From Coprinellus micaceus (taxonomy: Eukaryota; Basidiomycota; Agaricomycetes; Agaricales; Psathyrellaceae), in NCBI GenBank assembly GCA_951394405.1, contig OX596339.1, forward strand, positions 3,968,001-4,032,000: a stretch of 64,000 bases of DNA. Direction: 5' to 3'. The position numbers and the translations under genes are program-made. The first letter of the stretch is position 1, and each line of letters begins with the position of its first letter. The notes under the pieces were generated by a model, which saw only the letters and a list, made by a program, of their open reading frames with translations, made no database searches and was not told the DNA's origin. Below are positions 23,420 to 35,880 of this stretch, piece by piece.

Positions 23420-24499
23420 ACGCTGGATGCTAACAGTGAGAGGCGACTTAGGCGCCCCATTTTTGCACACTTAGGTTGGTCTACTTGTATGTACATTTGC
23501 GACTCCAGAGAGCGCTTAGAACCAGGACTCAGACAATATAGACACATATTCAGTATATCTTGAGACCACGCCTGGAGACCTGTCCGATTAGTAGCATGCT
23601 CCTGACTCACATGCCCCTCATTGCTTCGCTTTCTGAGCACGTAAATCAAAGAGGTTGACGGGACACGTTCTCTGTATCCTGACCTTGGTGCGTGATATAG
23701 TCTTCAGAGGTATGAGTATCGTCCCTTGCAAGCTACTCATGGTTCCTAACGAGAGTGAGGCAATGAGAGCTAGTTGTAAGTTGGCCGCAGCCTGGACCTG
23801 GAGTGTCAATATCTTCTTAGGGCCGCCAAGTCCGAGGTTAGACATGTGCGAACCTTATGGGCGGATGAATTCTCCCATTAATATGATACAGAGGTTACAA
23901 TCGCGCAAGAAAACAAAGAGATCGGAAAGTGTCTGTTCGTCCGTTGAGGGGCGTAGGTTTGTTTGCCAAGAGTCCTCGTCGTACAGCGAAGCCTCTCCAT
24001 TCGTATTTCCGAATTGTTTCACCCCTTCCTCCCTCTCCACCTCAAGGATTCGGACCCTATCTTTTCGCAAGGCAGATCGCCGTTTGTGAAAGCAGTGTCC
24101 CATGGTTGGACAGTGGAGTCTTCCCCACTCCGTGGACCCAGATACCCTGAAGTGAGGGTATAAACGTCCATGGAGGGGATAGCTATGAATCGGAGTCCGA
24201 TCGCGGAGGATAAAGAAGGTTTAGCCGCTTGGGGGGATGGATCTCTCTGCACTGGGCAAAGTGTAGTCACCAGTGAGATGTCCTTCAGGAACGGCGCGTT
24301 CAAGTGGCGAACGGTAACAAAATTACGCCTGAGAGTGCGTGAAACACCGGCAGCACGATGCGAAATATCTAGAATTCCAGTTGATATAGAGCTGGCCCGC
24401 CTCGGATGTGGTAGGCGCCCCAGTCCCAACCTCAGCGTTAAATCACCTCTATGCATGCACACCATATCGGAGCTGATCTAATCGAAGCTACTGACGGCG
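23420..24499. other. No gene recognised
   Basis: Open frames at 23655-24089 (plus) and 24019-24465 (minus) overlap each other and show no motif. Confidence 0.35.
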
Positions 24500-25405
24500 G
24501 GAATCCTCATAGGCATGCCAGAAGACGAGCGCGATGGACACCCAGCCGTGCTAGAGGGACGTGGGGATATGACACTCCACCTCCCTTGGATACCTAGGCT
24601 TCCACACGGGGGACAAGGTCGGGGATTGCGATCTACTGACCCCACGTCACGCGACGTCCCCAGCCAAGACGCCATGTTATCAGTAACGTTTGAAAGCCAT
24701 GCTGCACGTATTACTGAGGAAGGGCATATAGACGAGACGCCGGGTCGGGGAGGAGCGAAAGAGGAGACAGATAGGTACATCGAGATCGGTGTCGAGAAGG
24801 AAAAGCCATCGATGTGCCTGGCGTCGGAGCCGGCAATTCCCGCCGGCGTCTATGGCATTTCCCACACCCAGTCGAAGCTCAGCGAGACTTTCAATTGAGG
24901 CCAGCTTTTCCCAGATACAACAGTACAGTGGCCCTACTGAGTGCAGACTCACGCACCCGTGGTGAGGACTCACCCCGGGAGAGCGTACACTTCGTATTCA
25001 GCTCACTCGGCTGAGCTCTGGCGAGCGATATCAGCGGACTGGGGATCTGTGGGATACAGTACGCCTATGTCTGCCTATGGGAGACCTTCTCTATCTCACC
25101 GCTCCCTCGTTCGTAATAGGAGGCCGCGAGATTAATTTACTCCCACCGCGCGTGGGGGACAGCGAACCCGAACTTCGGCATGGTGCACGGAGTGATACTG
25201 GCCGAGGATTGCCGAGAGCGAAGAGTTAACACTTCGAAGCCAGAGCCTAATTTGAGATCGAACGTTGAGGCTTCGTGCTATTCACCCGCGATGCGATTTT
25301 TGGAATCAACTCCAGATTGTATATCGAGCGCTACCGAGGGGAGTACAACAAGGACGACATAAGAGGAAAAGTTTGATCCAACCGTGGAGATGACCTGTGT
25401 TGGCA

Positions 25406-26776
25406 TTACAACGTCCCGTACGGGAATTGTTCGGGGCAATCAACCCCCCTGGGAGGAAACGCATCGTACAAGAAACCAAGGTTAATAATGAGGTTCCGCT
25501 TCAAGACTCCCTTTGGATTAGGGTAGAGCCCTTTAACCGTCTTGTTGACAAAGTTGGTATAAAACAGGCAGACGTTGCTGAAGTCTGCGCTGGTGGGATC
25601 CGGAGTGAAGGTATTCACACCATTGACGTTCCGTCCAGCAGCGATGGGGTACGCCGCGAACACTTCGTCGACCCCCACACCCGAACTCGGCGCAGGGGCT
25701 CTCCAGAAGTCGACAGGGTACCTCGAGTCTCGGAAGAAGAGAGTCGCGTTGGTCATATCGAGTCCGAGGTTGGTGCGGTTGGTGATGCGCCCGTCGACGA
25801 AGAAGGTGTAGGGGAAGGTCGATTCGCCGAAGGCGGAGAAGAAGCGCGGGGAGGTGAAGTCGAACGTGGGGTTCGTGGCGATGGACTGTTGGATGAGCTG
25901 GTGGCGGAGCTCACCGGCGACCTTGAGGTTGTAGAACCCACCACCGAACCTATTGCTATAGTCGACGAACTGAAGGATAGTGACGGGTTTGTGGTCAGTC
26001 GGAATGTCCCAAGATGAAGGGTGACGCGGCTCGCCTGATCGAATAAAGTCTGGTTGAAACTGTGGTTATCCCCGAAGAAGTCATCACCGCGGGTCATGCT
26101 CGCATCCCCTTCGAAGACGGCGTGAGTATTCAAACCGCCGACGATGGCAGGGGCCGGCGGGTCCTCGCCAGTCTTCTTCGTCTTTCCGCCGATGCTGATA
26201 AGATCGGTGAGGGGGTTTCCATCAACAAGGAGGATGGCGTAGGCTGCGAATCGAGCGGCACTGCTCGCAATGTTGAAGCCTATAAAGCGAGGGGGTGGGT
26301 ACTCTGAGACCTAGACATCGTTGAATATTATGAGGAAACACACCTTCCTGAGCAGCGCTGATGATTTGGGAGGGAGTGGCTACTCCGTCACGCGGTAAGT
26401 ACTTTGGAGACAAGGGAAGTCAGTGCATGGCCCACAACACCCGTCCCACGGATCGACAGGAACTGGAGAGAAGTGAACGTGAACTCACCCCGTGGGACGC
26501 AAGGGTATTGAGACCCGGGCATGGCCCTCGAATATCTCCCTTCCGAAGCGGCTTCCAAGGATGGTCGGCATCGTTGACCAGCTTGGTGCCGTTGAACTTG
26601 AGTGGTCCAGGAGGGGTCGGGGGGAGAACATGGGGCAGGCGCGCAACCAGCTCGTCGAGCTCCCTCTCGGATAAACCGGCGAGCGAGCCGTACGACGGGG
26701 ATGCGAGAGTTGAGGAGAGGTGGGTGAGTAAGGAGAGGAGTGCGAATAGAGAGAGGAGGGAGATGTTGGGGGTCAT
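25406..26776 (-). CDS. Unspecific peroxygenase (long type), copy A
   Basis: Secreted heme-thiolate peroxygenase that uses H2O2 to oxygenate organic substrates. The exons, read downward, are 26489-26776, 26344-26401, 26035-26279 and 25406-25969, giving 384 aa, the same lengths as copies B and C. Signal peptide LLSLFALLSLLTHLSSTLA. Key sites are PCPGLNTLASHG (heme-ligand Cys86), EGDASMTRGD (Glu172, Asp174, Ser176) and PRFFSAFGE (Arg239, Glu246). With a constant offset of 50 these match Cys36, Glu122, Arg189 and Glu196 of the Agrocybe aegerita enzyme (numbering from memory). A C-terminal Cys pair (331/375) fits the family disulfide. Intron 3 begins GCGAGC, a GC donor, where B and C have GTGAGC. 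A TATA box lies about 100 nt upstream. It is divergent from RBR-like copy A. Confidence 0.93.
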
Positions 26777-28880
26777 GGTTGGGATTGTTTAAGGTAGCCT
26801 TTGGGAAGTGGGTTTGTGCGGGCGTTCCTTGGATGAGGAAGGGTGCACTGGAGTAACGGTGAGATTCTGTGAAGGTTTTATAGCTGTAGGTGAAGCAATG
26901 CCATATGTAGTCTGGACGAACGGCGCCCTACAGAAGCTCGATTCCAATATATGCTGTGGTACTTTGTCGTAATCCTTAGCGTATACCTCCGTCTCTCTTT
27001 CACCGTTCCCTCTTCCCGACAAAGTATGACGAAACCCGTAAGTTGAGAACTTGAGAAGTCAGGACCCAGTCCTGACCAGTGCATCGGATTAGAAGCAGCA
27101 TCCTCTAATAGAAGTGATGCCATTCGCAACACAGTCTACCTATCGTGTGCTCCGCATTTCGACTGAGCTTGTTAAATACTCAGCGGTGGTCCTCGCGACG
27201 ATGGGTTTCGACACGCGGGAGAATTTGGCCATTCGGTTCTTTGGTCTGCATATGTGGTGGCATCATCGACTCGACGAGTCCCATCCTTCAAAGTGTGACC
27301 ACTGAACACGGTGCGCAGCTCGTACTATTACGGGAGGACATGCACACCAATGGCTGCGTACACTCGATTTCTATCAATCCACATATCCCGTAGAGTGGGC
27401 GTGGTTCGGCGATTCGGTACAGTCGAATCATCCCCTTCCAAGGCTCAGCACCGGCCCTCTCGAGCTGCAATGCAATAATGCAGAAGAATGTTTGTCGAAC
27501 CTCTGCGATAATAAAAATATAGAAGGAGCCGGGCACCGAGGTGGTAGAGGCATTCGCGTAATGTACATTGGTACGACGAAGAGAGAGAGGTGATCGCCAC
27601 TGCCTCTGTATAGCAGGGGTCTCCCTGATTTCCACAGGCCCAGCACGGCGACCTTCGAAATAGGCATGATGCTACTGGACAAGCCATAGCCAAGACATCA
27701 ACTCGGATAAATGGCGCCAGCTACTCTCAGGGAATTATCTTCTGGATAGTGCTTCTTTCAAGAAGGGGAACCCGCTGGCTGATCTTGCGCCTGGGAGGGT
27801 AACTGCGTGTCGATGGCAAGTCAATTATCGGCTTCCGGAGTATGTAACGAGGGACTGGGGTTACTCTTATTATTTCCCAATCGAGAATCTGAAATTCTTG
27901 AGGCACTGCCCCGAGACTACGGACTCACCAGGTGCTGTGTACCCAGCGCCAAGTCGAGTCCCTCTGGCTATTGTTGTCGATGTGCAATTGAAAGCAAACG
28001 GGTGGCCGGAAATAAGCCCACGCGACTTCTGATTGACTATGGAAAATACAGCATTGCGTACGCACCTCTTCACTCTTCCCTTTTGTCATCGAACCGCGAC
28101 CGGGCCGTGCGATATTCACCCTATTCCAAGCACCCGTCCCCTGAGCCCTACCGTATCCGAAAGTACCTCTCAGACGTTACTTCAGTGCTATCCGTCCCTC
28201 CTGCCTAGACACAACGCCCCGACCCCCTCCATGGACTCAAAACATCACTCGCACCCAGACGCCCACTGGCGCCCAAACCGGAAATAAAGCCCCTGACGGC
28301 TTGATGGACGAGTTTGGTTCACAGACTCAAACCAAATACCGCCAGCCAAACGCGCCGTGCACCATCCCTTGACCTATATCGCGTCCATCGAGGTCCATCG
28401 CTAATTAGCCTTCGTCCTCATCCTCCTCTCACTCACCACAGAGTCTCTAGTCCTGATATACCAACGTCTAGCACCACTAAACTCGCGATTTCACGCCTTG
28501 AAACGCCGGGATGACGTGGAATCGAAAGGTCCAAACCATCAGGCGATAGCGGGTTATCTCAGCGAAGGCTGGTCAAAGGAAGGCGTAATGTCTTGAGTGT
28601 TGGGTCTAAGTGTGCCTCATGCGACGATTATGGGATTTATAAGATTCTTCAACGTGTATAGAATGCACAGTCTGGGACGCTGACTCGGTTGAGCGAATAG
28701 GCGCCCACACCCCTATCGATCCTTTGGTCTATGTCCTTGGCATAAGGCGAGCCTAGTCGATTTCATTAAGGAGGTGAACGGGTTCTAAGGGCCAGGTACG
28801 CCTCCCAGATCTCTAGTCCGAATGGAAAAGTCATACTGACTCGTTTCCAGTCCCACACTCCACAATACCCATGTAGTACT
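26777..28880. other. 2.1 kb divergent intergenic region, copy A
   Basis: It lies between the starts of the UPO and the RBR-like gene and is conserved in B and C, so it probably holds the promoters of both. An open frame at 27807-28208 (133 aa) also appears in C but not in B, which fits simple DNA similarity rather than a gene. Confidence 0.5.
26876..26882 (-). promoter_or_regulatory. TATA box (TATAAAA) of UPO copy A
   Basis: It lies 100 nt upstream of the ATG and is conserved in sequence and spacing in copies B and C. Confidence 0.65.
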
Positions 28881-29655
28881 ATGGCTATCACGATCAAACT
28901 CCCCACTCCTTTCCGTTCGTCCCTGAACGGCAATACCGTTATTTAGATACTCTCTTCGCTAGATCTTGAGCCCCTCGAACGGAAGACGCGTTCAAGATCA
29001 GCAGCGAACGAGTTACGGCGATCGACGCTAGGCTCTCCACCTTCCCCAGGTCATGCCTCCCCATCTAGAACTACGCGTGTGGGATTGTTACCTACGCACG
29101 ACGACGTCACGCTGTCCGCCAAAACCCATCGAATCCTAGGCCCACCCCGAAACGAAGAGCATGACCGGGCGTAAAGACATTCGTGGCGCGACCTGGGAGG
29201 GTGATTGAACTCAGTGATTCAAGCGACCAGGAGTTCGTGGATGTGCAGGAGAGCTAGGGCGAATGCTAATGGGGAGGAGGTGTCGAAGGAAGTGAAGGGG
29301 GTTGAACGAGCTGGGCGAGGTGAATAGGAGCAGGCGAACGTGACGCGCACTTTCAACTCCAAGGACGAGGACGGATTCCCTCCTTCGAGCAGGAAGGGCA
29401 AGGCGACGCGCAGGCTCGTGCCGCATTCAACTCGGACGACGGAGAGACCCATCTATTGCCATCCAAATCGCTGCTCTTCGCGAAAGTCAGCTCCGAAACG
29501 ATGCCTTCCTTCTCCGATCCTCACTACCACGTCTCCTCGGCCCTTTCAGCCCCCTGAACGCGCCGGAGGGTCCCACACGCTCGATATTGCACCCGTCAAC
29601 GAGGATGATGATGCATCTTTTGACGACCTCTACGCGGCTGATGGGGGAGCCGGCA
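28881..29655 (+). pseudogene. RBR-type E3 ligase-like gene fragment, copy A
   Basis: It starts ATGGCTATCACGATCAAACT, matching the starts of B (33663) and C (48390). An early TAG appears within 25 codons, and frames break repeatedly. Recognisable parts are the ERKTRSRSAANE segment and VIELSDSSDQEFVDVQES (an acidic, Ser-rich nuclear-protein-like stretch). Homology stops at about 29655 at the junction with copy B, so the RING part is missing. The family assignment comes only from the longer copy B. Confidence 0.55.
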
Positions 29656-30174
29656 GACGTCGAGCTCGATGTCAACAGACTTTCAATTGAGAGGCCAGCG
29701 TTTCCCGGATGTAAAGGCATAGTGGCTCTGCTGAGCATCTACTTAGGCATCCGTGGTGCAGTGTACACTTCGTATTCAGCTCACCCGACTAAACTCTGGT
29801 GAACGATATCAGCGGACTGGGGATCTGTGGGATACGGTATGGCTGTGTCTATCTCACCGCTCCCTCACTCGTAATAATAGAAGGTAGCGAGGTCAATTTA
29901 CTCCCATCGCTCGTTGGGGACAAGGAAGCCGAGCTCCCACATGGTGCACGGAGTGATACAGACCGAGGATTGCCAAGAGCGAAGAGTTGACACTTCGAAG
30001 CCAGTGCTTAATTTGAAATCAAAGTGTGAGGCTTTGTTGTATTCGCCGCGATGCGATTTCTGGAAACGAGTCCAGATTGTATATCGAGCGCTACCGAGGG
30101 AAATACAACGAAAATGACTACACAATAAGCAAAGTCAGACCTAACCCTTCCCATAGAGACGAAGTGTGTTGGCG

Positions 30175-31544
30175 TTACAACGTCCCGTATGGGATTTGCT
30201 CGGGGCAATCAACCCCAGCGGCAGGAAACGCGTCGTACAAGAAACCAAGGTTAATAATAAGGTTCCGCCTCAACAATCCCTTGGGATTGGGGTAGAGCCC
30301 CTTAACCGTCTCGTTGACGAAGTTGGTATAAAATAGGCAGACGTCGCCGAAACTTCCACTGGTGGGATCAGGTGTATAGGTATTCACACCATTGACGTTG
30401 CGTCCCGGGGCGATGGGATACGCGGAGAACACGTCGATGATCCCCGTACCCGCAGTCGGCGCAGGGGGCCTCCAGAAGTCGACAGGGTACCTCGAGTCTC
30501 GGAAGAAGAGAGTCGCGTTGGTCATATCGAGTCCGGCGCCAGTCCGGTTGGTGATACGCCCGTCGACGAAGAACGTGTATGGGAAGGTCGATTCCCCAAA
30601 GGCGGTGAAGAAGCGGGGGGCGGTGAAGTCGAAGGAGGGGTTCGTGGAGATGGACTCTTCGATGCGCCGGTGGCGGAGCTCACCAGCGACTCTGAGGTTG
30701 TAGAACCCACCACCAAACCTGTTGCTGTAGTCGACGAACTGAAGGATAGTGACGGGTTTGTGGTCAGTCCGAATATCCCAAGATAAAAGGTGACGCGGCT
30801 CACCTGATCGAATAAAGTTTGGTTGAAACTGTGGTTATCCCCGAAGAAGTCGTCACCGCGGGTCAAGCTCGCATCCCCTTCGAACACGGTGTGAGTATTC
30901 AAACCGCCAACGATGGCAGGGGCCGGCGGGTCCTCGCCAGTCTTCTTTGTCTTTCCACCGATACTGAGAAGATTGGTGAGGGGGTTTCCATCAACGAGGA
31001 GGGTGGCGTATGCAGCGAATCGGGCTGCATTGTTGTCCATGTTGAAGCCTGTAAAGCGATCGGGTGGGTAGTCTCAGACATAAACATCATTGAACACTAT
31101 GAGGAAACACACCTTCCTGAACGGCGTTGACGATTTGAGAGGGAGTGGCGACTCCGTCACGCGGTAAGTACTTGGAGACAAGGAAAGTCAGTGCATGGCC
31201 CATAAGATCCGCCTCACGAATCGACAGGAACTGGGGGGAAGTGAACGTGAACTCACCCCGTGGGACGCAAGGGTATTGAGACCCGGGCACGGTCCTCGAA
31301 TATCTCCCTTCCGAAGCGGCTTCCAAGGATGGTCGGCATCGTTGACCAGCTTCGTCCCGTCAGACTTGAGTGGTCCAGGAGGGGTCGGGGGGAGAACATG
31401 GGGCAGGCGGTCAACCAGCTCGTCGAGCTCTCTCTCGGATAAACCGGCGAGCGAGCCGTACGATGGGAACGCGAGAGTTGAGGAGAGGTGGGCGAGTAAG
31501 GAGAGGAGTGCGAACAGAGAGAGGAGCGACGTATTGGGGGACAT
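30175..31544 (-). CDS. Unspecific peroxygenase (long type), copy B
   Basis: The exons, read downward, are 31257-31544, 31113-31170, 30804-31048 and 30175-30738, giving 384 aa with all GT-AG introns. Signal peptide LLSLFALLSLLAHLSSTLA, PCPGLNTLASHG (Cys86), EGDASLTRGD (Glu172), PRFFTAFGE (Arg239/Glu246) and a C-terminal Cys pair are all intact. Differences from A and C cluster at substrate-side and surface positions (for example ELRHRRIEESISTNPSF versus ELRHQLIQQSIATNPTF, and PAPTAGTGIIDVFSAYP versus the PAPS..VGVDEVFAAYP type). This is compatible with functional divergence, but that is inference. Divergent from RBR-like copy B. A TATA box sits about 100 nt upstream of the ATG. Confidence 0.93.
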
Positions 31545-33662
31545 AGTCGCAATTGTTTAGAATACTATTTGGGCAGTGGGCTTGTGTGCAGGTATTCCTT
31601 GGATGAGGGAAGGGTGCACTGGAGAGACGATGGGATTCTGGGAAGGCTTTTATAGATGTTTTGTTGGTATACCGCCGTGGGCAGCCTGGAATAACTGGTC
31701 CGTATAGAAGCTCGATCTCAATGGCTGCTGTAGTAATTTGTCGTAATACTTGGTGGATATCTCCGTCGCTCTCATATTTCCCTGGTCCCAGACAAACTAT
31801 GACAAAATCCGCAAGTCGAGAATTCAGAACCCAGCCCCGACCGTACGTCAGATTAGAAGCAAGGTCCTCCAATGGAAGTGATCCCATTCGCAACGCAGTC
31901 TACCTATCATACGTTCCGCATTTCGAATGCGCTTGTTGAATACTCAGCGGCGGTCTTCGCGACGATGAGTTTTGCCATGCGGGCGAATCTGGCCATTTGA
32001 TTCTTGGGTCTGCGTATGTGGTGGCATCGTCGACTCGACGAGTCCGAAGTGTGACGACTGAGCACGGTGCGCAGCCCGTACTATTACGGGAGGATATCCA
32101 CACCAATGCCTGCGTACGCTCGATCTCTATCACCAATCTGTGGAGTGGACGTTTTTTGGCGGTTTGGTACGGTCGAATCAACCCATTGCGAGGCTCGGTA
32201 TCATCGCTCTAGAGCTTGCATCTGCAATGCAATAATGTAGAGGGAGATCTGTCGAAACTCTGCGAGAAAAAATATATATAAAGAGCCGGATACCGAGGAG
32301 GTAAAGGCATTCGCGTAATGTACACCGGTGCTTCACAGTAGTATGAAGAGAGGTAATCTCCACCGCCTTTGTATAGTGGGACTCTGGTAATTCAGAGATG
32401 TGGTACCGTACTTACCACGGTGGCCTCCAAAATAGGTATGATGTTACTGGACAAGCCATGCTCAAGAGATCAACTCGGATAAACGGCGCCAGTGCACTCC
32501 TCGGGAAATATCTTCCGGACGGTGCTTCTTTCGAGAAGGGGAACGTGCCCTCTGATCTTGCGTTTGGAAGGGTAGGTGCTTGTCTATAAGTGAGTTCGCG
32601 ACTTTCGGAATGCGTAACGAAAGACTTGGGGCACTCTTGTTATTTCCTACTCGAGAATCAGCAGCCGTTCTTTTGCCACTGCGCGGATCTCACGCATGGC
32701 CTCGACTATGTAGTCACCAGCTGCTGAGCTATACCCGGCGTTGAGTCGGGCCCTCTAATTACTACTGCCAACGTGCAATTGAATTCAAGCGTGAAGGGCG
32801 TACCCACGTTCGTACGACATATTATTGAGGATACAGCATCGCGTACACACCTTCACTCTTCCCCTTTGTCACCGAATTGGGACCCTTGTGGTAATCACCC
32901 TATTCCACGCGTCAGTCCCGCTCCGTCGCTGAGATTATACCCCTCAGACGTTAATTCAGTGCTATTTTTTTCTCCCACTTAGATACAGCGCCCCCATCCC
33001 CTCCACGAACTCAAAACAACACTCGCACCACGACGTCCATCCGCACCCAAACCGGAAATCAAGCCCCTGACGGCGGGATGGACGAGCTTGGTTCAAAGGC
33101 TCAAACCAAACACCGCCAGCCAAACGCCCGGTGCGCCATTCTTCGACCTGCATCGCGTCCATTGCTAATTGGCCTTCATCCTCATCCTCCTCTCACTCAC
33201 CACGGAGTCCCTAGCCCCTATATACAAACACATAGCACCAAGAAACTCGGGTTTTCAAGGCCTGAAATCACCAGGACGACGTTGAATCGAAAGCTCCAAG
33301 TCGTCACACGGCAATGGGGCATCTGAGTGAAAGACGGTCAAAGGAAGGCTTAAAGCCTTTGGTGTTGAGAGTAGGTGCACCTTATGGAGCGATTATGGGA
33401 TCTTAGACGTCGCTTGACGTGCGTAGAACCCACAACCTGAGACGCTGGCTCGAGTTATCGAATAGGCGCCCAGATCGCAACGACTCCATGTCGATCGTTT
33501 GATCTAAGTTCTCGCCATAGCGAAGCCAGTTCATCCTATTCGGAGCCTAAACGAGTTCTGAGGGCCAGGTACGCATCTCCAACTCTCCCGCCCCCGTCGA
33601 AAAGTCGAACTGACTCGTTTCAAGCCACCCCTCCCCGTTACACTCCGCAACAACCGTGCATC
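31545..33662. other. 2.1 kb divergent intergenic region, copy B
   Basis: Homologous to 26777-28880 and, inverted, to 48391-50633, but with more substitutions and small indels. No gene seen. Confidence 0.5.
31648..31654 (-). promoter_or_regulatory. TATA box (TATAAAA) of UPO copy B
   Basis: Same sequence and spacing to the ATG as in copies A and C. Confidence 0.65.
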
Positions 33663-35880
33663 ATGGCTATCACGACGAAAATCTCCACTCCTCCCCGTTC
33701 ATTCTTGAGCCGCAGTGGTGTCATAGAAATCTTCTCTTCACCACACCTTGAACCCCTCGAACGGAAGACGCTTTCAAGGTCAGCAGCAAACAAGTCACGA
33801 CGACGAAACTGGAGGCTTCGGCGCTCACCTCCCCACCCCCTTCTCTAGCTCATGCCCCTCCGTCTCGCACTACGCGTACGGGCTCGTCGTCTACGTGCGA
33901 TATCACCGCCTCGTCGTCCAAACCGCGCCGGAACCCAAGCCCCCGCCGAAACGAAGGGCACGACCTGTTGTCAAGAAACTCACCGGGCGACCTGGGAGGG
34001 TGACTGACATCAGTGATCAAGGCGACGAGGAGCTCGTGGATGTGCAGAAGGAGACTAGAACGAATAGGGACGGGAAGTAGGTCTCGAAGGAAGGGAAGAG
34101 TGGTTGGACGAGCTGGGCGGGTCGAGTGGACAGGCGAACGCGACGCGCACCTTCGATTCCGAAGTCGACTTCCCTCCTTCTTTGAACGGGTAGTGTAAGG
34201 CGACGCGCAGGTCTAGCGTCACGCTCAACTCGGACGAAGGAGAGACCCACCCATCACCGTCCACACCGAACCACGCCCCTCTTCGCGAAGTGCTCACGCC
34301 GGCCCTAAAATGACGCCTCCCCTCTCCAATCCTTGCTACCACGTCTCCTCGGCCCTTTCAGGCCCCTGAACGCCCCGGGGGGCCCCACACTCGATAGGCC
34401 TGCCGTCAACGAGGAGGATAGTGCACCCTTCGACGATCTCTGCACTGATGATTGGGGAGACCTTGCGTCCCAGCGTCTCTGCACCCAAACCTCGTCCCTC
34501 CCCATCCCAGTCCGGCCTCCGCTCTCATCCTTCCCCTTGTATACGTCGACGCCGACCTCCCTCCCTCGTCTGACCCCACTCCCACTGGCAAGCGAATATG
34601 ACGTCTCGTGTCTCCTGAGACTGCTCTCCGACGTTCCCCTTTCTCTCCCTTACTCCACCCTACCACGCCCATCACGAGGAAGAAGCTTCGAAACTCACCG
34701 TCGCGATATCCATCTCAAATCCACTCCTCGAGGTTGGTCCTCCAAGGAGGTTCTCAGTCCTCTACGCCCCCCATCGAAGAAACCCAAGGTCCCGGTTCAT
34801 CCTCATTCCTCCCCGTTGAAGTCTCGGGCGAGCCTCGTACTTCACGAACGGCAACGGGTTCAAAGTCGGGTTCGCACTGTGAATGAAGTTAAGGGGCGAC
34901 GAGCCTTCCTCAGGGAGGAAGGCGACGACAACGATTAGATGCATAGACTCACAGGAGAGCATACACCCCCATCTCGAAATCTGAGTATCCTCGCGGGCGG
35001 CCGCCATTCGTCCCCTCTCGGCGTACCTCTCTCTCGGGCGATCGCAGGTCCGTCGACCCCGATGTTCGATTTCGATGCGCGGATGTACGCCTACGACATG
35101 GACGAAGACAAGTTGGCCGGGAGAGCTATTCCTGCGGACACCGAGATTGTAGAGTTCGTTCGGTTCAGCGGACAGAGGAGGGAAGGTGAGACGAACAGCG
35201 GGAGGACTGCGTCGAGGTGAAGCGGGGGAAGAGGTCAATGAAGCGATGGATAGGGCTCTCGCCGTCGCTACGGAGGTGGGTAAGAGGGAGAGGGTAGAGC
35301 CAGAGGATAGGGTGTAGGGAGATTGGAGGTGTAGAAAGGGGGGAAGGTAAAGACGCGATGGACGTCGATACGCAGGTGTTGGCCGCACAGTGAGGAAGAC
35401 GACCCGTTCTTCGTTTGGCCTTATCCCAACACGAAGTTTTCGGTACCTCCGCGGCCGCTCCCAAACCCCAGGCCGACGAGGACGTTCTCGACACCACTGC
35501 AGAGGCCATGCCAGAGCCCGCAATCCTAGAGGATCCGTCTTCTATTGTGATTGCCTCTATTCTCGAGATGATTCCTGAGCTCCTCACGTTGGTCGAGGCT
35601 CACCCAACCAAGTCGAGTTCCTCGTCGCGCGCTTGTTCGAGGACCCTGGATACCGGCTCAAGGGTGATGGTACGCTAGTCGCCTGCGGGTGATGTTTCGG
35701 TGCGCCCCTGTTCGACCGTATAACCGCCTGCTCCGACGCGCACCTCTTCTGCCGACCTTGTCTCCGGCGGTACGCTTTCGCAGAAGTCTGCTCGCAGGAC
35801 GGCGCTATCAAGTGCATGCATACGTCCAGCTTCCCCGACTCCGAGTTACGCCCGCTCCCCCCTACCTCCATCTTCTCCCT
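33663..35880 (+). pseudogene. RBR-type (RNF216/TRIAD3-like) E3 ubiquitin ligase, decayed, copy B
   Basis: The longest of three relics. Frames change several times. In order: MAITTKISTPPRS, an acidic stretch DEELVDVQ, TPLPLASEYDV (also in C), MFDFDARMYAYDMDEDKLAG, then SIVIASILEMIP and LLTLVEAH. From 35590 another frame reads EFLVARLFEDPGYRLKGDG, then a RING1-like run: C-G-[TGA]-CFGAPLFDRITACSDAHLFCRPCLRRYAFAEV and DGAIKCMH. The order IIP-motif, LV.-helix, LFEDPGY and this Cys/His run is what I know from RNF216-type RBR ligases. The TGA (35691-35693) falls inside the first Cys group. The IBR and RING2 parts are not found downstream. Seen: broken frames and RING-like Cys/His. Inferred: family. 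Confidence 0.6.

Larger units (their letters stand above)
24500..29655. repeat. Segmental duplication copy A (UPO + RBR-like module)
   Basis: Homologous to 29656-35280 (copy B, same orientation, adjacent) and to about 46975-52800 (copy C, inverted). The stretch 24500-24880 is shared only with C (52500-52800), so B begins later. The A/B junction lies at about 29655, where the RBR-like gene of A breaks off and the 3' flank of the UPO unit of B starts (ACTTTCAATTGAG at about 29676 and about 24884). Borders are approximate. Confidence 0.8.
29656..35280. repeat. Segmental duplication copy B
   Basis: Tandem, same orientation as A. Its UPO is the most diverged of the three (MSPNTSLL start, EGDASLTR), while A and C share MTPN, EGDASMTR and a longer 3' flank. 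This implies that A and C split after B. The RBR-like gene of B continues past the shared region to about 35880. Confidence 0.8.

Noticed and set aside
25406..26776. Chloroperoxidase or short-type UPO as the identity of the triplicated gene
   Set aside because: Length (384 aa), the EGD (not EHD) motif and the downstream Arg-x6-Glu pair point to the long type.
27807..28208. 133-codon frame in the UPO/RBR intergenic region, also partly open in copy C (49286-49618)
   Set aside because: It is lost in copy B, and similarity between A and C is explained by the recent duplication. No domain, and the reading frame is not kept past a 205 bp insertion.
34762..35523. 253-codon minus-strand open frame
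   Set aside because: Opposite strand of the RBR-like relic, whose plus strand has the recognisable segments. No motif of its own.
12363..35693. Two TGA codons standing where Cys is expected (12363 and 35691), suggesting Cys/Sec recoding
   Set aside because: The second lies in a gene with several other frame breaks, and the intact genes of the window use TGC/TGT for their conserved Cys. Two independent mutations are the simpler reading.
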